From Crocinitomicaceae bacterium (GTDB taxonomy: Bacteria; Bacteroidota; Bacteroidia; Flavobacteriales_G; Salibacteraceae), in assembly GCA_002713215.1 (NCBI GenBank), contig PAVO01000007.1:186001-250000 (forward strand): a DNA stretch of 64,000 bases. Reading direction: 5' to 3'. The notes under the pieces were generated by a model that saw only the letters and a list, made by a program, of their open reading frames with translations, made no database searches and was not told where the DNA came from. Position numbers and translations under genes: made by a program. Below are positions 27,201 through 35,734 of this stretch, piece after piece (position 1 is the first letter of the stretch; the number at the start of each line of letters is the position of its first letter).

Positions 27201-27241
27201 GGGAACATCTACTCTTTTGTTTTTTATGGCAAAATACTGTT

Positions 27242-27495
27242 TAACTTTTCTCAAATCCCCCCTGAACTTTTCTTAAAACCCCATAATGATAAGTGTTAAC
27301 TTTACTCAAAACCCACGTTATCTTTTCTTTAAACCCCCGCTCAAAGAATACGGTCAAATAAACAACAAAAATGATGTAAACCCAGTAACAGCAGGCTCTC
27401 AGGAGCTTCAAGAGATAAATGAACTTTTCTTAAACCCCCCTAACTGAAAATGCTTATTTTCCCCAAAACCCCTGCTTAACTTTACCCAAAACCCC
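27242..27495 (+). repeat. Iteron array of the replication origin
   Basis: Seven copies of a sequence close to AACTTTTCTTAAAACCCC start at 27243, 27265, 27298, 27319, 27422, 27455 and 27478. Spacings of 22, 33, 21, 103, 33 and 23 are near whole helical turns, so bound initiator would face one side of the DNA. Copies 4 and 6 are the most degenerate. The gap at 27338-27420 has no iteron. Together with repA this marks the origin. Confidence 0.85.
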
Positions 27496-27622
27496 TCTAG
27501 CCATTAGTTTCAACATATTTCCCGTAGAAAAACCATCCAACTAACGGTTTTAAAATAAAAACACATCTGGTATGATCGGCCACGTATTGTCAATGGACTG
27601 GCATGTAGTAAACGCAATTGGA

Positions 27623-28621
27623 ATGCAAATGGATTTGTTAAAAACACTAGCACTGGGAATGTGCGCCACACTATTAACATGTAGTGTCTTCGCCAAGCAG
27701 AGCGTAATAACCGTTCTGGCACCAAATAACTACTTCCCTCCATCCCTTTTGAAACAGTTTGAAACTGAGTTTTCGGCTACCGTTAATGTCATCAATTACA
27801 ATGACGTCCGCATTCGAGATGAACTTTTTGAGTCGTATTCTGAGAAAATTGACATTGCCTTAATCGATAAGCAAGGGCTATTGTATTACATCGAAAAAAA
27901 CGACGTTGCGAACTTGGCAAATTTAAAGGTAACCAAGCAACGTATCGATGAGCACCTACAGGCGTTGGCGCCAACCCAATCCGATTTTGCAAGACTTATT
28001 TCTTACACATCTTTTGGCGTACTTTACAACCAGTCCGAAACTACGCTACCAAAAACATGGTCACAAATATTAAACCCATCCTCGGGGCTGATTGATAAAG
28101 TCGCCTTACCAGGCACTTATAACAACGCGATGACCGTTGCTTTGCTATCTCTATCAAAAACAAAATCAGACGATTGGCATACCGAAATATCGAGCGCCGG
28201 CAGAAAGCTTCAAGCAGCGAGAAATGCGAACCCGAACCTTTTTTCGTTTGCAGCGCAAGATGTTCTTTCAGAGAAAATATACATAGCACCAATGAAAGAT
28301 ACAGCAGCCGCCCCATTGATGAAACTTAATCCCAATTTAACTTTTGGTTACCCGGAAAATTTAACCCGGGTTTTTCATGAATACGCATTTGTGCATTCTT
28401 TGACTCAGAACATTGATGGTGCGGTTCAATTCATGAATTTCATCACAAGGTCGGACAGCCTCCACGCAATTGAACTCCAATCGGGAGTGTCCAGTGCAGA
28501 AAAAGACTTAACTGATGTACAGAACTCAGATTTATTTGATTTCTTTATTTCAGATCCTGCAAACGTCCAGTTCGAACTACTGAAATCAAGTGTGTTTGAG
28601 AGGGTTTCAAATGAAAAGTAA
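27623..28621 (+). CDS. NspS-like periplasmic polyamine-binding sensor protein
   Basis: 332 residues from the ATG at 27623; signal peptide about 1-24 (ending VFA). The sequence after it (ITVLAPNNYFPPSLLKQFETEF) and the length are those of the PotD-type periplasmic polyamine-binding fold. The following gene, overlapping by 11 bases, is a periplasmic-sensor GGDEF-EAL protein. This pairing is the one known for Vibrio cholerae NspS and MbaA, where NspS reports polyamines to the enzyme rather than to a transporter; no transporter gene is present here. An alternative ligand is possible. Confidence 0.75.
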   Translation: MQMDLLKTLALGMCATLLTCSVFAKQSVITVLAPNNYFPPSLLKQFETEFSATVNVINYNDVRIRDELFESYSEKIDIALIDKQGLLYYIEKNDVANLANLKVTKQRIDEHLQALAPTQSDFARLISYTSFGVLYNQSETTLPKTWSQILNPSSGLIDKVALPGTYNNAMTVALLSLSKTKSDDWHTEISSAGRKLQAARNANPNLFSFAAQDVLSEKIYIAPMKDTAAAPLMKLNPNLTFGYPENLTRVFHEYAFVHSLTQNIDGAVQFMNFITRSDSLHAIELQSGVSSAEKDLTDVQNSDLFDFFISDPANVQFELLKSSVFERVSNEK

Positions 28622-30971
28622 TCGTTTGCGTATACGGCTATTTTTGATTTTAATGCCAGTCATTTGCGCTGTTGGAATACTGGTCTCTATTTGGTTTCAT
28701 CACGAGCTAAGTTATTCAGACATGTCTGCCGCTCAAGAGCAATCCCGAGATCACGCATTGCGAGCGGTTAACGTGGTTGACTCTCATGTACGTGCGCTAT
28801 CTAAAGTCACCCAAATACTTGCTGGTGAAGATGCCATCAAGACACTGCTTAGTAACTCTACTATTGACCGCTCAATCAAAGCCCAAAATACAATACTTAA
28901 AATGTTTGAAAGCTTATCTGAAGTTAACTCATCATATAAAGAACTCTATCTTTTGAACGATGCAGGGAAAATAATCACAATGCACACGGAAGATCCATTC
29001 CAACCCTTTTCGAAGGAAAGTGATTGGATCCGCCGCAACGTTGTCGAAACGGGAAAGTATGGAACTCATGTCTTAGAGACCATAAATGGTTGGAGAATTA
29101 TTCACGCGACGAAAATTGAAAACGGGATACTTATCATCACTAGAGACACTCGCTTCTTAAATGCTGAAATGACTCCTGTATCAAACGCTAAGCAAATAAC
29201 GGCTATCTTAACGACTGACGGTTCGGATTTTATTTTTAACGGCTCTCAAGAGGCTAGAGTGCTTTACAGTGCATCACTAAATAGTCATGAATATGGATTT
29301 GCCGAGGTTAATGGGCAAATGTGGGTAACCTCAGTTGAGAAGACTGATAACTACACAATATTTAGCGCTACGGACGTGCAAGAAAAAACTGCGAATCTTG
29401 AAAACCTGAAGAACAAAGCGTTGCTAATCGGTTTCGTAACGGCCGCTGTTGTTAGTTTCTTCGTTTATCACCTGCTAAATTTACTTATTTTTCGTCGCTT
29501 AAAGTTAATATCGAACGTAGCAAATAAGATAACCAGAGGTGAGCATGATATCACTCTGGACACTGAACGAAATGATGAAATTGGGGAAGTATTTACTGCA
29601 ATGACTTGCATGAATGATTCTATCCAAGAGAAGAACCGAGAAGTTCGAAAACTCGCTTTCTTTGATTCATTAACCGGACTGAATAATAAACAATGCTTCA
29701 TCAAAAAGCTTCAAGGTTACAAGTTCCCTGAACGAGAACTTTACTTATCTGTTTTCGTCATTAACTTGAAGAATTTTAAGCAAGTCAATGACACGCATGG
29801 ATATGACGGTGGCAATGAGCTGTTGCGTGAAATTGCCAGCAACTTAAAAAACGCAGTGCAGCATTTGAGACATCAATGGAATCTTGATCGTTATGTTGTT
29901 GCTCGCGGTTCTGCTGATGAGTTTCTTGTCATGATTAACTTGCCCAAAGGGGAGCGCCCCGCACGTATCTTTTCTGAGAAAATCAGAAGTGCTATTGCCT
30001 CCGGTGTTTTTTTAGATGGATCTGAGGTGAGCGCAACAAGCTTTATTGGTTGGAGTCAAATAGACAGTAAAAGCAAAAAGCCGTTCCGCGTCTATGAAGA
30101 AGCTGAAATGGCTCTACATGATGCAAAAAACAAAGGCGATGACCTTGTGCGGTTTGATCAGTTAATGGTTGAACGGATAAAAGACAACAAGAAGCTTTCT
30201 GACGACATCAGCAGAGCCATTGAGTTTGATGAGTTCCACCTTGTCTTTCAGCCAAAAGTGTCGACAAAGGATAAAACTTCAACTGAGTTTGAAGCTCTGA
30301 TCCGTTGGAACGATGATGAAAGAGGCGACGTAAGCCCAGGTGTATTCATACCTTTTTCTGAAGAAACTGGATTAATCAAAGGGATTGATTATTGGGTTAT
30401 GCATCGGATTACTCGCTTGGTCGCTGATTTGGAAAAACGTGGCTGGAGAGACTTTAAACTCTCATTCAACGTATCCGCAGATCGCTTAATGGATGATGCG
30501 TTTATTGTTGAATTAAGCCGAGAAATTCAAGCATTGAACATCAAGCCAGAACACCTCAAAATTGAAATAACAGAGCATTCTTTGATGCATGACATTGAGG
30601 GGAGCATACAGGCAATAAAATACCTTGGTTCACTTGGTATTTCCGTTGCGTTAGATGATTTTGGTACAGGTCACTCTTCATTAGAGTATTTAATGAGATT
30701 GCCCGTAAATGAGTTGAAAATAGACCGTTGTTTCGTCAAGGACGTTGACGCAAATGTCGCCACGCGAACCTTATTGCGTCACATCGTCGCCATTGGCAAC
30801 TCTATGGGGTTAAACACCGTGGCTGAAGGTGTCGAAACAGATGCTGAGCTTGAGGTGATCAACAGAATAGGTTGTGACATGGTGCAAGGGTACTTTATGT
30901 ATCGCCCTATGCCTTATGAAGAGATGATTGATAAATTCTCTTCTGATAATATTCGAAAAAATGTCGCATAA
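28611..30971 (+). CDS. MbaA-like GGDEF-EAL c-di-GMP phosphodiesterase
   Basis: 786 residues from the ATG at 28611, preceded by GAGAGGG. Membrane helix at about 10-30, periplasmic sensor domain to about 270, second helix at about 275-300, HAMP-like linker, GGDEF at about 350-510, EAL at about 530-770. The GGDEF active site reads SADEF instead of GG(D/E)EF, so cyclase activity is unlikely. The EAL side is intact: EALIRW, NVS, EITEH, DDFGTG and EGVE are present, so it should hydrolyse c-di-GMP. The pair with the NspS-like protein suggests polyamine-controlled activity. Confidence 0.88.
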   Translation: MKSNRLRIRLFLILMPVICAVGILVSIWFHHELSYSDMSAAQEQSRDHALRAVNVVDSHVRALSKVTQILAGEDAIKTLLSNSTIDRSIKAQNTILKMFESLSEVNSSYKELYLLNDAGKIITMHTEDPFQPFSKESDWIRRNVVETGKYGTHVLETINGWRIIHATKIENGILIITRDTRFLNAEMTPVSNAKQITAILTTDGSDFIFNGSQEARVLYSASLNSHEYGFAEVNGQMWVTSVEKTDNYTIFSATDVQEKTANLENLKNKALLIGFVTAAVVSFFVYHLLNLLIFRRLKLISNVANKITRGEHDITLDTERNDEIGEVFTAMTCMNDSIQEKNREVRKLAFFDSLTGLNNKQCFIKKLQGYKFPERELYLSVFVINLKNFKQVNDTHGYDGGNELLREIASNLKNAVQHLRHQWNLDRYVVARGSADEFLVMINLPKGERPARIFSEKIRSAIASGVFLDGSEVSATSFIGWSQIDSKSKKPFRVYEEAEMALHDAKNKGDDLVRFDQLMVERIKDNKKLSDDISRAIEFDEFHLVFQPKVSTKDKTSTEFEALIRWNDDERGDVSPGVFIPFSEETGLIKGIDYWVMHRITRLVADLEKRGWRDFKLSFNVSADRLMDDAFIVELSREIQALNIKPEHLKIEITEHSLMHDIEGSIQAIKYLGSLGISVALDDFGTGHSSLEYLMRLPVNELKIDRCFVKDVDANVATRTLLRHIVAIGNSMGLNTVAEGVETDAELEVINRIGCDMVQGYFMYRPMPYEEMIDKFSSDNIRKNVA

Positions 30972-31002
30972 TAAAACCAATGTTGATACCTGAGTAACAA
31001 AA

Positions 31003-31027
31003 ACCCCGGTCATGCCGGGGTCTTTTT
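31003..31027 (+). terminator. Rho-independent terminator
   Basis: ACCCCGG-TCATG-CCGGGGT followed by CTTTTT ends the sensor/phosphodiesterase operon. Confidence 0.85.
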
Positions 31028-31044
31028 AGCAACAAAGCCAACTA

Positions 31045-31866
31045 TTAAACGTCGATTTCTTGATATGACAGAAGAACTTCGTCTGCCTTTTCGCGCTCAT
31101 CAATTTTACAAGAAATTGTGCGAGAAACCTCAAATGCGTCTTTGTGAACAAAACCAGAATAAAGCTTATCAACGAGCTCTACATCATGATTACAAACAAA
31201 GACTCTTGCCTTCCGCTTACTCCACTTACGAGACATGCTGTTAAGCTTTCTGTGGTGAACTTGGCCAAACCCAACTGGAGTATATGAAGAAAAGGAGGCT
31301 GTTGGGCTCGCTGGGATATATGGCGGATCCGATAGTACAGTCGTGTCTTTTCTGAAACGCACCTTCAAGTCTTCAAAGCTATGACAACGAAAGTCAGCTC
31401 GCTTAAATTTCTTGGCAAAGAAACGCATTTCATCTTCCGGAAGTTTTGGTTTTGCATACGAACCAAATGAAGTGTTAAACCCCTTCCCGCTATACCTGAC
31501 CAACCCATTATAGCAATGCCTATTCAGGTAAACGAACAAAATCGCTCGCTCCCAGTCGTCAGTTGAATTGTTGTACTGCTCTTTCAGTTCATAGTATCGA
31601 GATTTAACGTTATTCTCTGGAGTGAAGTAATCTCGAAGAGCAATAATTACTGCTTCAACATCTGCAACAACGAATTTATATAAATTTATTACATCAGGAT
31701 TCAAGTCACACAGGACGTAATGCTTATAGTTGGTGTTAAGGGCCACCGTAGCAGAACCAACAAATGGTTCAACTAATAAGTCACCTTCTCGTGGTACACG
31801 TTTAAAAATGTCATCAAGGCAGTTGTATTTTGAACCGGCCCACTTCAAAAAGCTTCTTACATACAT
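31045..31866 (-). CDS. dam: Dam-like D12-class DNA adenine methyltransferase
   Basis: 273 residues from the ATG at 31866, which follows AAAAGGA; a longer frame to 31905 lacks a ribosome-binding site. FLKWAGSK near the N-terminus (motif X), VEPFVGSATVALN (motif I) and SDPPYIP (motif IV, near residue 180) define a D12-class N6-adenine methyltransferase; GATC is the likely target but unproven. Several GATC sites lie in the repA-iteron region. A copy carried by the replicon could methylate its own origin independently of the host. Confidence 0.9.
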   Translation of the reverse strand: MYVRSFLKWAGSKYNCLDDIFKRVPREGDLLVEPFVGSATVALNTNYKHYVLCDLNPDVINLYKFVVADVEAVIIALRDYFTPENNVKSRYYELKEQYNNSTDDWERAILFVYLNRHCYNGLVRYSGKGFNTSFGSYAKPKLPEDEMRFFAKKFKRADFRCHSFEDLKVRFRKDTTVLSDPPYIPASPTASFSSYTPVGFGQVHHRKLNSMSRKWSKRKARVFVCNHDVELVDKLYSGFVHKDAFEVSRTISCKIDEREKADEVLLSYQEIDV

Positions 31867-31898
31867 TGAAAATCCTTTTCCAAATAAAAACATCCATG

Positions 31899-31930
31899 AC
31901 AACATATAAGTTGTTTATTTGATTGTATCA
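31899..31930 (-). promoter_or_regulatory. Extended -10 promoter and short inverted repeat before dam
   Basis: Minus-strand TGATACAAT at 31930-31922, as before the genes at 779 and 9670. The inverted repeat ACAAC-ATATAA-GTTGT (31899-31914) lies just downstream and resembles the palindrome at 821-839 with a shorter centre. Confidence 0.4.
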
Positions 31931-32012
31931 TGAACGAATATGGATGTGGATATGAAATTCGTCAGATAACTAACCTCCATGATTCCGTGGTGATTCAACG
32001 CATAAAAGAAAA

Positions 32013-32029
32013 CCCCGCTTATAGCGGGG
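32013..32029 (-). terminator. Rho-independent terminator
   Basis: CCCCGCT-TAT-AGCGGGG, followed on the minus strand by TTTTCTTTT, ends the gene at 32070-32825. Confidence 0.8.
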
Positions 32030-32069
32030 CTTCTGTAATTATAAAATCTGACCTAGAGTCAGTTTAAAA

Positions 32070-32825
32070 TTACTTAGTGCGACGGCGAGCTGCGCCAAAT
32101 CCCATAAGGCTCAAGCCTAGAGCCGCTACACCGAATGGTGCAGAAACATCGCTGATGTTATCGTCACCAGAGTCTTCGATTACTTCGTACTCGTAAACCA
32201 GTTCAAGGCCCAGGTCGATTACCGCCGTCTGGAACGTGTTTTGAGCACCATCTGCTTCAACGTAAACTTCGGAGTTAGAGTCAAAGTTGATTGAGAAAGT
32301 GTCACCGGCACCAATAAACTGAGACAGGAAAGCCTGCGCAATCGCTGAGAAACCAGTGATAACTTCGTGATAATCACCCGCCATTACGAACGTATCCGCA
32401 CCACTGCCACCAAGAGATTCAGTTGGGTCAGCTGCCAATTCGAAGTTTGCAGAACGGACGCGATCAACCGTGCTGAAAAGTGGTTTGAATTCATCATCCA
32501 ACAGACTAACGTCATCGTTAGTTAAGTCGCCGATAGTTACAGAAGCACCGATATGACCAGAGCCACTTACAACTTCATTGGTGAAGTTGTCTGCACCAAT
32601 CAGACCACCATCAATAATGACAGTTGAGCGGAAGTAAACGTTAGTCAGCGTGCCAAGTGATTCATCAAATTTATCAAAAACAAACGGACTTACACCATCC
32701 ACACCTGACGCTTTACCAGCGATACCAGTGAAAGTTTGGTTTTGTACATCCGTTGTAAAAACTTCTGCTGATGCAGCGCCTGCTACAGTTAGCAGTGTAA
32801 GTGCAAGCAATGATTTCTTAAACAT
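32070..32825 (-). CDS. Secreted protein with choice-of-anchor E domain and PEP-CTERM-like tail
   Basis: 251 residues. Signal peptide about 1-20 (ending ASA). FDKFDESLGTLTNVYF near residue 50 is the hallmark of choice-of-anchor E domains. The C-terminus has VSAP, a hydrophobic helix and RRRTK: the PEP-CTERM sorting arrangement processed by exosortases, with Ala in place of the Glu of VPEP. The exosortase XrtA at 58804-60216 is the presumed partner. The product is probably a cell-surface or matrix protein. A hairpin-prone AAGGATAAA lies at its ribosome-binding site. Confidence 0.8.
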   Translation of the reverse strand: MFKKSLLALTLLTVAGAASAEVFTTDVQNQTFTGIAGKASGVDGVSPFVFDKFDESLGTLTNVYFRSTVIIDGGLIGADNFTNEVVSGSGHIGASVTIGDLTNDDVSLLDDEFKPLFSTVDRVRSANFELAADPTESLGGSGADTFVMAGDYHEVITGFSAIAQAFLSQFIGAGDTFSINFDSNSEVYVEADGAQNTFQTAVIDLGLELVYEYEVIEDSGDDNISDVSAPFGVAALGLSLMGFGAARRRTK

Positions 32826-33128
32826 CTCTTTATCCTTAAATGTATGTTAACAAGTCCGTCGGATTACTATATTCAATCAGCGTGCCAAAGTTATTAAATA
32901 CAATGTCAAAAACACAAATGTTGAAATAAACACTGTTAAAACAAGGTTTTTTTTAAACTAAATATACGAAACCAAAGACTAGGTTAAACTCATTCAATTA
33001 GATGTCTGATTAACTGTTAAGCTAATTTTACGAAGTCAACAACACTTATGTTTGTGCGTATGATTTTTTTACATAGGAATTTAAAGCAAAAAAAAGCCCG
33101 TATTATACGGGCTTAAACGGGAGTAAAT
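32826..33128. other. 303-base intergenic region
   Basis: AT-rich, with a terminator at 33094-33114 for the upstream gene and presumably the promoter of the 32825 gene. No further structure or reading frame is convincing. Confidence 0.6.
33094..33114 (-). terminator. Rho-independent terminator
   Basis: AAGCCCGTA-TTA-TACGGGCTT with eight T on the minus strand ends the gene at 33129-33932. Confidence 0.85.
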
Positions 33129-33932
33129 TTACGCTGCTTTCTTTCTGCGGCCAAATGCGAACAAGCCAAGCATTAGTCCGCCAATAAGTGGGGCTGGCAC
33201 ATCACTCGGAACATCAGGTACTTCCACATCATAGTCTGCCACCAGGTAGCCAAGATCTCGGAATTGTGCCAACGTAACCGAGCTAAGAGTCGTGACGCCT
33301 TCAAGCCAGCCAGTCATAAGTTCAGATCCACCTAACAGCCAGCCTTCATCCCAGTGACCATCAGCGGTTCCCTCTCCGCCTTCAAGTTCAACGGGCACGT
33401 AAGAAGCACTTGAGTCGGTTTCAGCCTGATATGCAGCAAGAGCATACTCGCCCGTATACTCACCAGAACCTTCTACATACAGACCGTTGTATGTCCACAA
33501 CGTGCCAAAGCCAAGAACATGAGCCATCTCATGAACGATAACTTCAAACAAGCTGCCGTTACTTTCGAGATTATCAATATCAGCGCTGTCGAACGACATT
33601 TCACCAGTAGCAGTATATAGCTTCCCGTTATACGCACGGTTGTCGTAGCCAGTTCGAGGACCAGCACTACCCAGAACGCCTCCAACACCGTCATTTGCTG
33701 CGGCGTTAGCTGTGATCGTTAACGCTGGAGAGAAGCGAATATCGCCCTCATAACCTGTGATTTGTGATTCCCAGAATAACTCAGCTTGAGTAAATACATC
33801 TTTCTGTGAGTCGGTCAAACCAGACCCCAGCTCAAGAGTAATATCAAAACCAAGCACATCGGCTTGTGCACCAACACTTGCAGTCGCCAACATCATAGCC
33901 GGCACCAGCGTTTTAAATTTCCCTTTCAACAT
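33129..33932 (-). CDS. Leishmanolysin-like peptidase with PEP-CTERM-like tail
   Basis: 267 residues. Signal peptide about 1-24 (ending AQA). HEMAHVLGFG near residue 135 is a zinc HExxHxxGxG motif; GHWDEGWLLGGSELMTGW, with the third zinc histidine and a Met-turn, matches the leishmanolysin (M8) pattern. It ends with VPAPLIGG, a hydrophobic helix and GRRKKAA, a PEP-CTERM-type sorting signal with Ala in place of Glu. Probably exported, anchored by XrtA and active on surface or matrix proteins. The neighbouring gene at 32070-32825 has the same sort of tail. Confidence 0.82.
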   Translation of the reverse strand: MLKGKFKTLVPAMMLATASVGAQADVLGFDITLELGSGLTDSQKDVFTQAELFWESQITGYEGDIRFSPALTITANAAANDGVGGVLGSAGPRTGYDNRAYNGKLYTATGEMSFDSADIDNLESNGSLFEVIVHEMAHVLGFGTLWTYNGLYVEGSGEYTGEYALAAYQAETDSSASYVPVELEGGEGTADGHWDEGWLLGGSELMTGWLEGVTTLSSVTLAQFRDLGYLVADYDVEVPDVPSDVPAPLIGGLMLGLFAFGRRKKAA

Positions 33933-34131
33933 AATCTTGTCCTAATTCGTCATTTTGCAAAATGCTGCATCAATGAACTTATCAAGTAATATGCCAAAAG
34001 TAGGGTGCCCCCTCACAAACAAAGGGCTGTAGCGGCTATTGCCTTATTTTTATAGTGTTTTGTTAAATTTGTTTTATTCAATTGAAACTTTCGGTTGGGG
34101 AGTGGGATAACCTTTAAAATTAGGAGAAGCC

Positions 34132-34230
34132 ATGCTCTATTCTTTATTTAAAGGAAGCCTCGCAGTAATTTTATTAAAGCAGTGTAAAAATAAGCGACGG
34201 CTTATCAGGTTGAAAACGCCAACTGAATGA
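34132..34230 (+). CDS. Possible 32-residue small protein
   Basis: An ATG at 34132 with TAGGAGA six bases upstream opens 32 codons: a hydrophobic N-terminal half (LFKGSLAVILL) and a basic second half (KNKRRLIRLK). The ribosome-binding site is better than that of many long genes nearby. It lies in the 375-base gap between the peptidase (minus) and the pilin (plus); the rest of this gap is AT-rich and I see nothing else in it. It could be a small membrane protein or chance. Confidence 0.3.
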   Translation: MLYSLFKGSLAVILLKQCKNKRRLIRLKTPTE

Positions 34231-34307
34231 ATCGTTTACAGATCTATGGTTCACTATTTATGCTAATATAACCCAAAATGGATTGTTACATTGCTAAGGA
34301 TGGCATG

Positions 34308-34835
34308 ATGCAAAATAAGCAGCGCGGTTTTACGCTAACCGAAATGGTGATTGCTATGACAATTACTGGGGTTCTTTCTGTTGTTGCAGTACCGCAATTA
34401 ATGGATTTCGAAAGCGAAGCTCAAGCTACTACCGTACTTTCTACTGCCGGCTCATTTCAAACAGCTGTCATTCTTGCTAAAACAGCCAATATGGCTTTTG
34501 GCTCAGGCATGAATGGCAACGATGTGAGAGTATGGGGTAAAAATGGCGAACCCGAAGGGTTGATTGATTTCAATGGTTACGGCTATCCCACGAAGAATGA
34601 TCCAGGTAACAATGGGACAGAAATAACCACATCTGAACATTGCGCTGGCCTATGGCATTCTCTTCTTGAATCAAACCAGATCGTTACAACTAATAATGGT
34701 GACATGGCAGATTATGTGGCTTCGTTTGAAAGCCCCGGTTGCCGGTACAAGTACACGAAACGTGAAGGACACTCATTCTTTTACAACCCAACCAATGGGA
34801 AAGTTACTCCAACAATCGTAGAACAGGAAAGTTAG
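34308..34835 (+). CDS. Type IV pilin-like protein
   Basis: 175 residues from the second of two adjacent ATGs, with AAGGA seven bases upstream. KQRGFTLTEMVIAM is a type IV prepilin leader: cleavage after Gly, Phe at +1 and Glu at +5, followed by a 20-residue hydrophobic helix. Two later cysteines (EHCAGL, SPGCRY) would form the pilin D-loop. No assembly genes are present, so it depends on a pilus or type II secretion system elsewhere. Its last four bases overlap the stop of the convergent SLOG-like gene. Confidence 0.85.
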   Translation: MQNKQRGFTLTEMVIAMTITGVLSVVAVPQLMDFESEAQATTVLSTAGSFQTAVILAKTANMAFGSGMNGNDVRVWGKNGEPEGLIDFNGYGYPTKNDPGNNGTEITTSEHCAGLWHSLLESNQIVTTNNGDMADYVASFESPGCRYKYTKREGHSFFYNPTNGKVTPTIVEQES

Positions 34836-35476
34836 ATAGCTTTTTTGAATGAGATGCACGAGGGGTTAGAAACCTGCGTGCTTGCCCTCTGTTTAAGCTT
34901 AATGAAGTTTATAATCCTATCCCGATGCTCTTCATTCGCCACATTGAAAAGCGGGATATTATAGGCGGAAAGCAATCGATAAATATTCGATTCATAACTA
35001 AAAGCGCTTCCAGCGTACGACTCCCCACGAACGACGACATCTTCCCTAAAAAGGGTGATCGCAAACTTTACCGGCGTAAGGAGATCTGTACCATTCACCA
35101 GCACTGCCCCGCAACCTAGCATTTGGCGTTGAAATCTCGATTTCAATCGGGATTTTTTTGAATAACGCTCACCTATTCCTAAGGCTTGATTTTGGATTTC
35201 ACTGGGGAGTTTACTGTAAGCATGGATAGCATCTCCATCAGCACTATAGTTTCTGTATTGACTAAACGGGATGATTAACTCATGCATGCAGGCTATCTCA
35301 GGTATAAATCCCTTAACATAGCTTGAAGCACCAGACACTAGCGCGTCATCAATGGCACCTAACCCGCCGGCGCGTAGATTCCACCCTGACTTTGCAAGAT
35401 AATATCCTAACTCTTCAAGTAGCCCAGATTCTGAGGATGTAAGTTCAACACCAGAGCCGATTCCAAGATACCACAT
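34832..35476 (-). CDS. SLOG-like Rossmann-fold protein
   Basis: 214 residues from the ATG at 35476; an upstream start at 35530 is possible. MWYLGIGSG at the N-terminus and GLLEELGYYLAKSGWNLRAGG followed by GAIDDALVSGA form the nucleotide-binding pattern of the SLOG superfamily, as in LOG and DprA-like proteins. Family members sense or handle nucleotides in phage, plasmid and defence contexts. The specific role is unknown. It overlaps the pilin stop and is transcribed toward it. Confidence 0.6.
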   Translation of the reverse strand: MWYLGIGSGVELTSSESGLLEELGYYLAKSGWNLRAGGLGAIDDALVSGASSYVKGFIPEIACMHELIIPFSQYRNYSADGDAIHAYSKLPSEIQNQALGIGERYSKKSRLKSRFQRQMLGCGAVLVNGTDLLTPVKFAITLFREDVVVRGESYAGSAFSYESNIYRLLSAYNIPLFNVANEEHRDRIINFIKLKQRASTQVSNPSCISFKKAI

Positions 35477-35716
35477 CAAAAATACCACGCTAACAGACTG
35501 ATTTACAGGGCTAGTATAACATTGCGTCAATATATTTCAATGTTTTAAGCGTTAAAATTCCCCAAAACCCCTCAATTCAAAAATGTAGGCAAATAGGGCA
35601 AAACGAAATAAAAACCGCAACTTAATCTTATTTATGGATGACACCCCAATCAGCCAGTTTACTTATCACACTGACTTTGTTATATTATTGCAGTCTCAAG
35701 GATGAATGACGTTTGT

Positions 35717-35730
35717 TTAAAAGGATTTAA
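35717..35730 (+). promoter_or_regulatory. GGA hairpin at the PilZ gene ribosome-binding site
   Basis: TTAAA-AGGA-TTTAA, a perfect 5-bp hairpin with the ribosome-binding site in its loop, five bases before the ATG at 35735. A further CAAGGATG lies 18 bases upstream. Candidate CsrA site. Confidence 0.45.
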
Positions 35731-35734
35731 CATT

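Noticed and set aside
27000..27240. DnaA box near the origin
   Set aside because: No TTATNCACA match was found on either strand by eye; only loose matches.
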